DNA from: Candidatus Promineifilum breve
GTDB taxonomy: Bacteria; Chloroflexota; Anaerolineae; Promineifilales; Promineifilaceae
Assembly (NCBI RefSeq): GCF_900066015.1
Contig: NZ_LN890655.1
Coordinates: forward strand, 310,001 to 374,000
Length of the DNA: 64,000 bases
Direction of reading: 5' to 3'
Made by a program: the position numbers and the translations under genes. This document shows positions 37,555 through 45,620 of the stretch, piece by piece. Position 1 is the first letter of the stretch. The number at the start of each line of letters is the position of its first letter. The notes beneath the pieces were generated by a model that saw only the letters and a program-made list of their open reading frames with translations, searched no databases and was not told the origin of the DNA.

Positions 37555-37938
37555 CTATTCGACGAAGATCTCGACCCGCTCGCCGTCTTCTTCGTCGGTG
37601 ATGTCCATCACTTTGCCTATCTGGCCGCTGCGCACGGCGTTGAGGATGCCTTCCAATTGCGGCCCCTCAATCTCCGGGGCGAAGCGCGCCCCCATCTTGA
37701 TGCCGACATTGACCAGGCCCATGGGGATGTTGATGTTGACCTTGTTGCGGCCGGTGTTCACGTCGGTCACCCGCACGCGGAACCAGCGCGGCGCGCTGGC
37801 CCCTTTCATCGGCTCCGGCGCGGGGTATTTTTCGCTTTTCGTATCCAGGGCGCGCAACAGCTCCGCCCCCTCGGCGGCGCTAATCTTGCCCTCTTCGATC
37901 ATCTTGAGTATTTGCAGCCGTTCTTCGGTGGTTGCCAT
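37555..37938 (-). CDS. SHOCT-like domain protein, paralogue of the gene at 40305
   Basis: 127 residues. The N-terminus is the helical motif LQILKMIEEGKISAAEGAEL; the C-terminal domain (RWFRVRVTDVNTGRNKVNIN, then GLVNVGIKMGARFAP and DEEDGERVEIFVE) is clearly paralogous to the C-terminal domain encoded at 40305-40826. It is the last gene of the block. GAGG precedes the ATG. Membership of an envelope-stress group is inferred from the YvlB/LiaX-like N-terminal motif. Confidence 0.85.
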   Translation of the reverse strand: MATTEERLQILKMIEEGKISAAEGAELLRALDTKSEKYPAPEPMKGASAPRWFRVRVTDVNTGRNKVNINIPMGLVNVGIKMGARFAPEIEGPQLEGILNAVRSGQIGKVMDITDEEDGERVEIFVE

Positions 37939-37957
37939 GATAGTTACCTCGCGTATT

Positions 37958-38944
37958 TCAGCGGGAAATAGCCAGCCGCATGTGGGTCAATGTGCGCTGG
38001 CTGGTGAAATGGGCTTCTTGTAGCAGGTGGCCCGTTAGCTGATCGGTTTCGGGATGATCGACGCGCACGTTGCGCCGGGGCACGTAGTTCAGGCGGCGCA
38101 AGGCCTTAGCCAGTAAGGGTCGCTCCAAGGCGCCCGTCCATTCGGGATGGACACGCAACGTGAGCAGATAGCTGCGCCCCCATTCGCCGGAGAGCGTCAC
38201 CAGCCCGGTGAGCCTATCCCGGTTATCCATCGTCGACCACCCTTCAAAGTGCCGCCCGTTCATAAAATCCAGACCCTTCTGCCACCACGAGCGGCGGTAG
38301 GCGTCGCGTTGCAGCGGTTCCGGCCAGTTGAGATCAGGATGGACGTGGGCGGTATCCAGTTCGTAGGCCTCGCGCCAGCGCCGTTCAGGTAGCTGGACGA
38401 TGGCCGGAGCCGTCTCGTCGGTCGCCGTCTCCGGGATGGGCCGCACCCGCGCGCCGGTCGCATACCAGGTCGTCATATTGCCTAGCGGCGTATAGCCCAG
38501 CGCGAGATACAGATCGATGGCCGATTGGTTATCCTTGACCACCTGGAGGAGTATCTCGCGGCCGCCGCGCTGGCGAACGGAGGTCGTGATGGCTTGCATC
38601 AGGTTGCGGGCGATGCCCTGGCGACGGTAGGTGGGATGCACGGCCACGTTGGCCACCAGAAATCGATCCCAGGCCCTGGTCGTCAGGAGGGTGGCATTGG
38701 CGACGATGCGCCCATCGGCCTGCCACACAAAGCCGTTGGACAGACGCTGGGCAAACGGGTAGAACCGATAATACAGTTCGTTGACCGGCCCCGGCACGCC
38801 CTCGCCGAGCATATTGTGCCCATCCGCCTCCAGGGCCTCCCCGAAAACCAGGCGCAGTAATTCGACGATCTGCGGCAGATCGTGGGCCATGTTGACCGGA
38901 CGTAATCCATCACCCGCCCGCGTAGCCGGAATTGAGAGTGCCAT
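37958..38944 (-). CDS. GNAT-family N-acetyltransferase (two-domain)
   Basis: 328 residues from ATG 38944. The first half is a complete GNAT fold with the acetyl-CoA loop VAVHPTYRRQGIARNLMQAI followed by NQSAIDLYLALGY; the second half resembles a degenerate second copy. A GTG at 39055 in the same frame overlaps the DUF4097 stop (GTGA), but the extra 37 residues show no family similarity and include TTGGCT-18-TACAAT on the minus strand, a possible internal promoter, so I prefer the shorter form. Substrate unknown. Confidence 0.8.
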   Translation of the reverse strand: MALSIPATRAGDGLRPVNMAHDLPQIVELLRLVFGEALEADGHNMLGEGVPGPVNELYYRFYPFAQRLSNGFVWQADGRIVANATLLTTRAWDRFLVANVAVHPTYRRQGIARNLMQAITTSVRQRGGREILLQVVKDNQSAIDLYLALGYTPLGNMTTWYATGARVRPIPETATDETAPAIVQLPERRWREAYELDTAHVHPDLNWPEPLQRDAYRRSWWQKGLDFMNGRHFEGWSTMDNRDRLTGLVTLSGEWGRSYLLTLRVHPEWTGALERPLLAKALRRLNYVPRRNVRVDHPETDQLTGHLLQEAHFTSQRTLTHMRLAISR

Positions 38945-39051
38945 AGCTCGCTTAAGACATGCCACCTCGCGCCGCAGCCCAACCTTTCCGGGCTGTCGCG
39001 CCAAGAGGGTTGTATTGTAATCCGGGACGGGGTGGATAGCCAAAGCGAGAT

Positions 39052-40269
39052 TCACGACTCCAATGCCTCCAGCAACATGCCGGCCTCTTCCGGCGAAATC
39101 TTGCCCGATTCGACCATCTTGAGGATATGCAACTGTTCGGCCGTGGAGGCCGGCTTGGGCGGCGGGCCGGGCGGCGCGTTGAAATCGGGGCCGGCGCTCC
39201 GGCCGCGGGTGTCCATGCGGCGGCGAAGGTGGTCGGCCGCTTTGTCGGCCTTGCGCGCCATGCGCTCGGCCATGCGCTGGCCGAAATCAGCGCCGAACCG
39301 CGTTTCCATGTCGCGCGAGACGCGGGCCAGATGGTTGTTCACCTCGGCCTCAATGCGCGCGGCGATACCGGCCATCTCCATCTCCACGTCGAACTCCATC
39401 TCGCCGCCGTGGCCGCCCCAGCTTTCATGGGCGGTCTCGGCCGGGCGCACGATCACTCGCCCGGCGGCGGCCAGGGTGAGATTCGTGTCACCTTTACCGA
39501 TGCGGCCGGTCAGGCTGCCCTTCTTTTCGGTGACATCTTCCAGGGCGATGCGATGATCGACCTGTGCGCCGGAGGCGACGAGGTTGAGCGGCAGGTCGGC
39601 CGGCCAGCGCACGACGATGTCGCCGCGCGCGGCCAGCGCATGGTCGCCGCTTTCCAGCCCGCCACGCAGGCGAATATCCCCGGTCACACCGGCCACGTCG
39701 ACCGTGCCGCCGACGCCGGTCAGGTTGACATCGCGGAACCCTTGCCGGATCGAGACGTCGCCATTGATCGTGCGCAGGTCGGCGTCACCGTGGATCGATT
39801 CGATGGTCACATGGCCGTCCACGAGGCGGGCGCTCAGATCGCCATGGATGGCACTGAAAGAACTGTCCCTGACGCCACGCAACGATACGTCCCCATTGAC
39901 CTCGGCCGCGGCCAGTGCGCCGATCAGATTCCGGCCGACCAGATCACCGTGGATGGTGCCGAGTTCCATGTCGCCGGTGTGGGACAGGGTGGCGTCCCCC
40001 TGGACGTAATGCACCGCGCCGGCCCCGGTCAGATGCCGGATGACCAGATCGCCGCCGACGTGATCGACGGTCAGCGTCGCCTCGCCGGGCACGGACAGCC
40101 GTAGCCCGCCCTGGCCGACCAGGCGATACCCCTTGGTCGATTCTTCGAGCCGGTAATCCCCTTTCACCTCGATGGCCGTCTCAGCCCAGCCGCGCACGGT
40201 CAGGTCGCCATCACAGGTATCGATCAGGATTGCCGGGGCTTCGTTGGTTTTAATGCGCTCTTTACTCAT
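39052..40269 (-). CDS. DUF4097 beta-helix protein with C-terminal SHOCT-like motif
   Basis: 405 residues. The first 280 or so repeat GDxxxR-type strands (GDVSLRGVRD, GDLSARLVDG, GDADLRTING, GDIRLRGGLE) as in DUF4097 adhesin-like or YvlB/LiaX proteins. A basic amphipathic segment (RMAERMARKADKAADHLRRR) follows, and the C-terminus is LHILKMVESGKISPEEAGML. In Firmicute LiaX/YvlB that helical motif is at the N-terminus, so the order is reversed here. ATG 40269 lies 6 bases after GAGG; ATG 40272 is equally possible. Confidence 0.85.
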   Translation of the reverse strand: MSKERIKTNEAPAILIDTCDGDLTVRGWAETAIEVKGDYRLEESTKGYRLVGQGGLRLSVPGEATLTVDHVGGDLVIRHLTGAGAVHYVQGDATLSHTGDMELGTIHGDLVGRNLIGALAAAEVNGDVSLRGVRDSSFSAIHGDLSARLVDGHVTIESIHGDADLRTINGDVSIRQGFRDVNLTGVGGTVDVAGVTGDIRLRGGLESGDHALAARGDIVVRWPADLPLNLVASGAQVDHRIALEDVTEKKGSLTGRIGKGDTNLTLAAAGRVIVRPAETAHESWGGHGGEMEFDVEMEMAGIAARIEAEVNNHLARVSRDMETRFGADFGQRMAERMARKADKAADHLRRRMDTRGRSAGPDFNAPPGPPPKPASTAEQLHILKMVESGKISPEEAGMLLEALES

Positions 40270-40304
40270 CATACGCCTCAAGTTTGGATGAAGGTGGTAA
40301 GCAA

Positions 40305-40826
40305 TTAATCGAGATAGATCTGGACGTGATGGTTATCCTCTTCGTCCTCGACGTCGACGATGACGCCGCGCTCGCCGTCCTTGATCAGCCGCCACACCTC
40401 TTCGACGTTATCCATCTCATCAAAGTCGGCCCCAAAGCGCCTGGCGACGCCAAGGCCAAAATTGACCAGGCCCAGGGGCAGGGTGACGGTCGCCCGGTTG
40501 CGCCCGGAGTCCAGCTCGCGGACGCGGATTTTCAGCCACCGTGGCGGCTGGCCGTTCTTGCCGGGGGCCACGACGTCGTCTTCGGTGATGGTGATGCCGT
40601 CGAACGACTCCGCCTGGCCGGTCGACTTTTTCCACTCGGCGACGCTAAACTCTTTTTCGGCCGGCGGCATTGCTTCCTTGGCCTTCAGGCTGGCGACCGG
40701 CTCGCCCGTGGACGGGGCGGCGACCGGTTGAGCCGGTTGTTTGTCCAACAGTTCAATCGCCTCGGCCGCGGTGATCTTGCCGTCGGCCAACAGTTGCAGG
40801 ATTTCGTTTCTGACGCTGGGGTTCAT
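40305..40826 (-). CDS. SHOCT-like domain protein
   Basis: 173 residues: N-terminal motif EILQLLADGKITAAEAIELL, a Pro/Ala-rich linker, and a C-terminal domain (PRWLKIRVRELDSGRNRATV, GLVNFGLGVARRFGADF, DEEDNHHVQIYLD) shared with the protein at 37555. GGAGG precedes ATG 40826, and the gene starts 16 bases after the DUF2089 stop. No membrane segment is visible. Confidence 0.85.
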   Translation of the reverse strand: MNPSVRNEILQLLADGKITAAEAIELLDKQPAQPVAAPSTGEPVASLKAKEAMPPAEKEFSVAEWKKSTGQAESFDGITITEDDVVAPGKNGQPPRWLKIRVRELDSGRNRATVTLPLGLVNFGLGVARRFGADFDEMDNVEEVWRLIKDGERGVIVDVEDEEDNHHVQIYLD

Positions 40827-40842
40827 TTTGTTTAGCCTCCAA

Positions 40843-41232
40843 TCACTCGCTATTGCCCCGCAACAGGTGCAAGGCTTCTTCGGCCGTCAACCGGCCGGTC
40901 TGCAATTCGTTGAGGATGTCGCGGCGCACTTCTTCGGGCATCGCCCGCGCCGTGGCCTGGCTTTCGCCCACTTCGTAGCCCAGCGCGCGGATCACGTCGT
41001 TGAGGCGCGCCCGCACGGCCGGATAGGACAGGCCAATCTCTTGCTCGACGCGGTTGATCTTGCCCTCGCAGCGCATGAAGATTTCGACAAACTCCAGTTG
41101 CTCCGGCGAAAGCTGGTAAAGGCGGCCGAGGGTGAAATGGCCGTCAATCGTCGTATCGCAATGGCGACAATTCAGGCGTGTCACGTGCAAGGTGTTGGCG
41201 CAAATGGGACACTGACCAATCACTGGATTCAT
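40843..41232 (-). CDS. DUF2089 zinc-ribbon/HTH regulator
   Basis: 129 residues. A four-cysteine zinc ribbon (CPICANTL and CRHCDTTI) precedes a helix-turn-helix (INRVEQEIGLSYPAVRARLN), the DUF2089 layout, and the C-terminus ends with the same helical motif as its operon neighbours (ILNELQTGRLTAEEALHLL). It leads the block and its promoter is covered by a palindrome, so autoregulation is likely. ATG 41232 has AGGAAG 8 bases upstream. Confidence 0.88.
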   Translation of the reverse strand: MNPVIGQCPICANTLHVTRLNCRHCDTTIDGHFTLGRLYQLSPEQLEFVEIFMRCEGKINRVEQEIGLSYPAVRARLNDVIRALGYEVGESQATARAMPEEVRRDILNELQTGRLTAEEALHLLRGNSE

Positions 41233-41292
41233 AAAAATCACTTCCTATGTGAATATCCTTGATATGATCCCATGAATAATCACGTTATGAGG

Positions 41293-41316
41293 TCATCATA
41301 AATTATCTTATGATGA
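41293..41316. promoter_or_regulatory. Palindromic operator over the DUF2089 promoter
   Basis: TCATCATAA (41293-41301), six bases, then its exact complement (41308-41316). It spans the -10 box and most of the spacer of the minus-strand promoter, the position expected for a repressor site. Confidence 0.7.
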
Positions 41317-41323
41317 TTGTCAA
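41295..41323 (-). promoter_or_regulatory. Sigma-70 promoter of the DUF2089 operon
   Basis: On the minus strand TTGACA (41318-41323), a 17-base spacer and TATGAT (41295-41300). Flanking DNA is strongly AT-rich. The leader is about 55 bases. Confidence 0.8.
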
Positions 41324-41369
41324 TAGATATATTGAATTTTATGATATTGATATTGATATTTCTTAGGAT

Positions 41370-42806
41370 TCAGGAAATTATCGCTGCCACCGGCTTGGGG
41401 GTCCGGCTTTCTCTCAATCCGAGGAGGGCGACGTAGCTGAAACTGAGCACGGCCGTGAGCAGAAAGACGATAGCGCCGCTATTGCCAAGGGAGATCGCCA
41501 AGAACAGGGCGGTGGCCGAATAGACGGTCAGGGCCACTTCGACGGCCAACATGCGGCCGGGGGACAGATGATAGCCGGCGGTCTGGCCTTTGGGGGTACG
41601 GATAAAGACGACGTCACGGCTGAATAACCCGCGCCAGACCGCCCAGGAATTGTTGGGGGCCATCCCGAAGGCGATCAGCAGCAGGGCGGGCAACCGTCGC
41701 AGCCGGGTGGGCCAGTCGGGGTAGAGGGTCTTTTGGGCCAGGGCGAACAGGATCGGCTGCCCCAAACCGGCCAGACCCAGCGGCATGAGCCAGACCGGTA
41801 AGCGCGCCTCGCTGAGCAACAGCGGGATTTGCACCAGCACCAAGAGAAGGACGAGCGCATTGCTGAAGTAGGCCGACATGGTTAACAGGGCATAGAGCCG
41901 GGCGAAGGGCGTCTGGCGCGCCCGGCAGATCGGCGCGGCATATTTGGTCAGGCATTGCGTCCCGCCCATGGCCCAGCGCGCCTGTTGCGCTTTGTAGGCG
42001 GTGATCGTCGGCGGCAACTCGGCCGGGGCCACCACGTCGGCGGCGAAGTAGAACTTCCAGCCGGCGAGGACGGCCCTCGTGCTTAGGCACAGGTCTTCGC
42101 AGACCGTGTCGTCCTGCCAGCCGCCCACGTCCACCACACAGGCCCGCCGCCAGACGCCGGCCGAGCCGTTGAACTTGGGGAAAAGCTCGGCCCGGAAGCG
42201 CACCAACTGCTCGATGATGAAATGCTTGTCCAGCGCCACGGCCTGCGCGCCGGTCAGGATGGATTCGGCATCGTTCAGGTGGCCCCAGCGAGCCTGCACC
42301 GCGCCGACGGCGCTATCGGCCAGCAAGGGGGGAACTGTTCGCAAGAGAAAGTCGGGGGCGGGCACGAAGTCGGCGTCGAAGATGGCGATGAATTCACCGC
42401 GCGCCGCGGCTAATCCTTCGCCCAGCGCGCCGGCCTTGTAGCCGCGACGATTGGCGCGATGGACGAGGCTGATGTCGAGACCCGCCGCCGCGTATTCGGC
42501 TACAGCCTCAGCGGCCAGCGCGGTCGTCTCATCGGTCGAGTCATCGAGAACCTGGATTTGCAAGCGATCGCGCGGGTACTCCAGCGCCGCCGCGGCCGCG
42601 ATGAGGCGGCCGATGACCGCCCGTTCGTTGTAGACCGGCAGCTGCACGGTGACGGCCGGCAGCGTTTGCCAATTCACCGGGGTAGTCGCCTGCCCGCTGT
42701 CATGGCGGTGGCGCAGGAAAAGCCCCAACGCGCAAAACCCCAGCAACCCATAGACGGCCAGGCCCAGAACCGTGACCACATACAGCCCCACGAGAGCGTT
42801 TGTCAT
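41370..42806 (-). CDS. Membrane glycosyltransferase, family 2
   Basis: 478 residues. One N-terminal membrane helix, a GT2 domain ([60 protein letters not shown]) and four C-terminal helices. The D, DxD, ED and QxxRW motifs are those of processive, cellulose-synthase-like enzymes, closest in form to synthases of beta-glucan or glucomannan type. It makes an exported polysaccharide or glycolipid. It starts directly after the DUF951 stop. Confidence 0.9.
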   Translation of the reverse strand: MTNALVGLYVVTVLGLAVYGLLGFCALGLFLRHRHDSGQATTPVNWQTLPAVTVQLPVYNERAVIGRLIAAAAALEYPRDRLQIQVLDDSTDETTALAAEAVAEYAAAGLDISLVHRANRRGYKAGALGEGLAAARGEFIAIFDADFVPAPDFLLRTVPPLLADSAVGAVQARWGHLNDAESILTGAQAVALDKHFIIEQLVRFRAELFPKFNGSAGVWRRACVVDVGGWQDDTVCEDLCLSTRAVLAGWKFYFAADVVAPAELPPTITAYKAQQARWAMGGTQCLTKYAAPICRARQTPFARLYALLTMSAYFSNALVLLLVLVQIPLLLSEARLPVWLMPLGLAGLGQPILFALAQKTLYPDWPTRLRRLPALLLIAFGMAPNNSWAVWRGLFSRDVVFIRTPKGQTAGYHLSPGRMLAVEVALTVYSATALFLAISLGNSGAIVFLLTAVLSFSYVALLGLRESRTPKPVAAIIS

Positions 42807-43007
42807 CTATTCCGGCCCGGAGGAAGTGGTCAGGATCGCTTTGAGTTGCTTGTTGAACTCGCCGCGGGCCAGGAGAATACGACGCCCGCAACCGCGACAG
42901 ACCAACCCAATATCCGCGCCCACCCGAACGACAGTCCATTCGTCGCTGCCGCAGGGATGCTTCTTCCGTAAGCGCACGGCATCGCCCAGATGAATTTCAA
43001 TATACAT
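42807..43007 (-). CDS. DUF951 family protein
   Basis: 66 residues. It has the family pattern [37 protein letters not shown], with three conserved cysteines that probably bind metal. Function unknown; members are widespread in Firmicutes and Chloroflexota. A TATAAT box lies 8 bases before the ATG and there is no ribosome site, so the mRNA is probably leaderless. The stop abuts the glycosyltransferase start. Confidence 0.9.
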   Translation of the reverse strand: MYIEIHLGDAVRLRKKHPCGSDEWTVVRVGADIGLVCRGCGRRILLARGEFNKQLKAILTTSSGPE

Positions 43008-43015
43008 CGCGGAGG

Positions 43016-43021
43016 ATTATA
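43016..43021 (-). promoter_or_regulatory. -10 box placed for a leaderless DUF951 mRNA
   Basis: TATAAT on the minus strand, 8 bases from ATG 43007. No well-spaced -35. Confidence 0.5.
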
Positions 43022-43047
43022 TCATGCTTCCAATCGGTAAGTTCCAG

Positions 43048-43076
43048 TTGGCAAATGAAACGTGTTGACCCATAAT
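43048..43076 (+). promoter_or_regulatory. Promoter giving a leaderless SirB1-like mRNA
   Basis: TTGGCA (43048-43053), 17-base spacer, CATAAT (43071-43076). The expected start of transcription, near 43083, coincides with ATG 43084. It faces away from the DUF951 promoter about 30 bases away. Confidence 0.55.
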
Positions 43077-43083
43077 GATGGGC

Positions 43084-43905
43084 ATGGGTCAATGGATGTT
43101 TCGCGATGAGTTGCAGTTGTTGGAAATCAACGTGCCGCGCGCGGCCTTGCAGCTGGCCCGCACCATCGCTTACCCCCAACTCAACGTCGCCGACTACATG
43201 GGCGTCCTCCACGAACTGAGCGAAGAGGCGGCCGATTACGTGGACATCGCCGCCCCGGTGGCCGAGCAAGCCGAACAACTGGCCGCCTACCTGTTTCGCC
43301 GCCGCGGTTTCCAGGGCAATCGCCACACCTATGCCGACCCGCGCAACAGCTATCTGAACGAAGTCATCGACCGGCGGCTGGGTATCCCCATCACCCTGTC
43401 CATCCTCTACATCAGTGTGGCCGAGCAACTGGGCCTGCCGGCCTACGGGATTGGCCTGCCGGGCCACTTCATCGTCGGCATCCGCGCCGAAGGCGCCGAC
43501 CGCTGGCTCGATCCGTTCCATGAAGGTCGTTGGCTGGATCTGGCCGATTGCGCCGACCTGATCCGCCTCTCTTCCGGCTATGCCGGGCCAATCGAGGCCA
43601 GTTGGTTCTCTCCGGTCAAGGGGCGGGTGATCCTGGCGCGCCTGCTGAGCAATCTTCGCGCTAACTACGTCTCCACCGGGGCCTGGGCGCAGGCCGCCGA
43701 AGTCATCCAACTACTACGCCAGACCCAGCCCAGCGAAGCGGAACACCTGCGCGATCTGGGGCTGGTCTACTACCACCAGCACCGCTTGCCGCAGGCGGCC
43801 CACTATCTGAACGCCTACCTCCAGCGTATGCCTGACGCGGAGGATGCCCACGTCATTCGCGACGGTATCAAGCGTGTGCTCGATGAATGGGCGCCGATGA
43901 ATTAA
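43084..43905 (+). CDS. SirB1-like transglutaminase-fold protein with tetratricopeptide region
   Basis: 273 residues. The SirB1/transglutaminase-like core shows NSYLNEVIDRRLGIPITLSI, the GLPGHFIVG motif with conserved His, and the Asp in RWLDPFHEGRW; the usual catalytic cysteine position is not evident. The C-terminal 90 residues are TPR-like helices (HLRDLGLVYYHQHRLPQAAH). Function unknown. Start ATG 43084 or 43075; the promoter position favours 43084. Confidence 0.85.
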   Translation: MGQWMFRDELQLLEINVPRAALQLARTIAYPQLNVADYMGVLHELSEEAADYVDIAAPVAEQAEQLAAYLFRRRGFQGNRHTYADPRNSYLNEVIDRRLGIPITLSILYISVAEQLGLPAYGIGLPGHFIVGIRAEGADRWLDPFHEGRWLDLADCADLIRLSSGYAGPIEASWFSPVKGRVILARLLSNLRANYVSTGAWAQAAEVIQLLRQTQPSEAEHLRDLGLVYYHQHRLPQAAHYLNAYLQRMPDAEDAHVIRDGIKRVLDEWAPMN

Positions 43906-43930
43906 GCCACAGGTCTGTATAGGTATCCTC

Positions 43931-45598
43931 ATGTCAGAGCCATTTAGCGCCACCATTGCCCGTTACTTACGTACGTTACGCGCCTCGCCACGGCGCGCGA
44001 TCATCCTCCTGCTGGGGCTGATCGTCGTGCTCGCCCTGATGGCCCTGGGGATGTGGTTCATCGCCCAGCAGAACCGCTCGCTGGCCATGCTCAACTGGCT
44101 CAATCTACTGCTCATCCCCGCGCTCCTTGGCCTGGCCGCGATCTGGCTGACCAATTCCTGGCGGCGCACCCAACTGGAAGTCGCCCGGCTGCGCGATGAG
44201 CGGGCCATGATCGAAGCCTATTACGACCGGCTAACGGATTTGTTGTTGAGCCGCAATCTGCGGGATGCTGCCACCGAGGATGAAACGGCCCGCGCCGCCC
44301 GCGCCCACACCTTGACCATCTTTCGCCAACTCGACGGCGAGGGACGCGGCCAAATCGTGCGCTTCTTATACGAGTCAGCCCTGTTGAACGCCGGGGGGCC
44401 GATCGTCGATCTGCAATCGGCTGAGTTGCAGGGGATCGTGCTCGACCGCACCCACATGCCCGGCATCAATTTACGCAACGTCGATCTGGGGCAGGCGCGT
44501 CTGGGCGCGGCCGAGCTGCCCGCCTCCGACCTGCGCGAGGCCAGGCTTGATGGCGCCGACCTGACCGGCGCCGATTTGAGCGAGTCCTATCTGCGCGGCG
44601 CGACCTTGCGCGATGCCCAACTGAGTAACGCCAACCTACGCAATGCCATTCTGACAAAAGCCATCTTAGTGGGGGCCAATTTGCGCGACGCCGATCTGAC
44701 CGACGCCAATCTGTCCGGGGCCGATCTGAGTCAGGCCGACTTGACCAATGCCAATCTCAAAGGCGTCAAGCTCAATGGGGCCAACCTGTCGGCCGCCATT
44801 CTGGACGACGCCGATATCAGTCTGGCGAATCTGAACAAGGCCAACCTGACCGGTGTCGTCGCCGGCGGAGCCAATCTGAGCGGGGCCAATCTGGCCGGGG
44901 CCATTTTGGTGGGGGCCAGGCTGAACGGAGCGATCCTCGGCGGCTCCATCCTGAGCGAAGCCGATCTGTCCGACGCGGAACTGCGCGAAGCCAATCTGAA
45001 TCTGGCCAATCTGCGGGGCGCGATTATGAATCAGGCCATTCTGACCGGGGCCAATCTGCGCGATGCCATCATGGGCCGCGTCTCCATGAGCGGCGCGGAT
45101 TTGACCGGCAGCGACCTGAGCCGGGCCAACCTCAGCATTGCCAACCTCAACCGGGCCATATTGAACCGCGCCAATCTGGAAGAGGCCGGTCTCAGCGGTG
45201 CGGACTTGCGCGGGGCGCAACTACGCGGCGCCAATTTGCGCGGTTCCATCCTGCGCGGGGCTATCCTGGGCGATGCCGATCTGAGCCGCGCCGATCTGAC
45301 CAAGGCCAATCTGCGTTGGGCCAATCTCAATAATGCCAACCTGACCGGCGCCGACCTGACCGAAGTCGATCTGACCGACGCCGAAGTGACGCCGCAAACG
45401 CTGGCCAAGGCCCGCTCAGTGACGAAAGTAGACCGGTCGGACCCAGGTCACTTTGAATCGGCCCCGGCGGTTATCGCCCCGACGCCGTCCGGCCCGCTGC
45501 CGGCAGCCCGTAATCCCAGCTACCAGCGCCCGGCCGGCAGCCGCGCCAATCCGGCCGATAAACCACCGGCCGGCCAGAAGACAACCCCCGGCGAATGA
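43931..45598 (+). CDS. Membrane-anchored pentapeptide-repeat protein
   Basis: 555 residues. Two N-terminal membrane helices (about 24-46 and 54-73), a coiled coil to about 115, then roughly 60 pentapeptide repeats from about residue 165 to 490 (A[D/N]LxxA units such as ADLTGADLSESYLRGATLRD). The repeats should form a long right-handed quadrilateral beta helix. A Pro/Ala-rich tail follows. Some such proteins mimic DNA to protect gyrase, but with membrane helices and no target motif that cannot be claimed. It starts 25 bases after the SirB1-like gene. Confidence 0.92.
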   Translation: MSEPFSATIARYLRTLRASPRRAIILLLGLIVVLALMALGMWFIAQQNRSLAMLNWLNLLLIPALLGLAAIWLTNSWRRTQLEVARLRDERAMIEAYYDRLTDLLLSRNLRDAATEDETARAARAHTLTIFRQLDGEGRGQIVRFLYESALLNAGGPIVDLQSAELQGIVLDRTHMPGINLRNVDLGQARLGAAELPASDLREARLDGADLTGADLSESYLRGATLRDAQLSNANLRNAILTKAILVGANLRDADLTDANLSGADLSQADLTNANLKGVKLNGANLSAAILDDADISLANLNKANLTGVVAGGANLSGANLAGAILVGARLNGAILGGSILSEADLSDAELREANLNLANLRGAIMNQAILTGANLRDAIMGRVSMSGADLTGSDLSRANLSIANLNRAILNRANLEEAGLSGADLRGAQLRGANLRGSILRGAILGDADLSRADLTKANLRWANLNNANLTGADLTEVDLTDAEVTPQTLAKARSVTKVDRSDPGHFESAPAVIAPTPSGPLPAARNPSYQRPAGSRANPADKPPAGQKTTPGE

Positions 45599-45620
45599 GA
45601 CGGCCCCGGAGCTTGGCCGC

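Noticed and set aside
38944-39055. Longer acetyltransferase start at GTG 39055
   Set aside because: The overlap with the previous stop is tempting, but the 37 extra residues lack family similarity and the DNA looks like a promoter; kept only as an alternative.
44500-45400. Dense short DNA repeats resembling a repeat array
   Set aside because: They are the coding sequence of the pentapeptide repeats (15-base period, in frame, varied at third positions), not a CRISPR array; no regular spacers.
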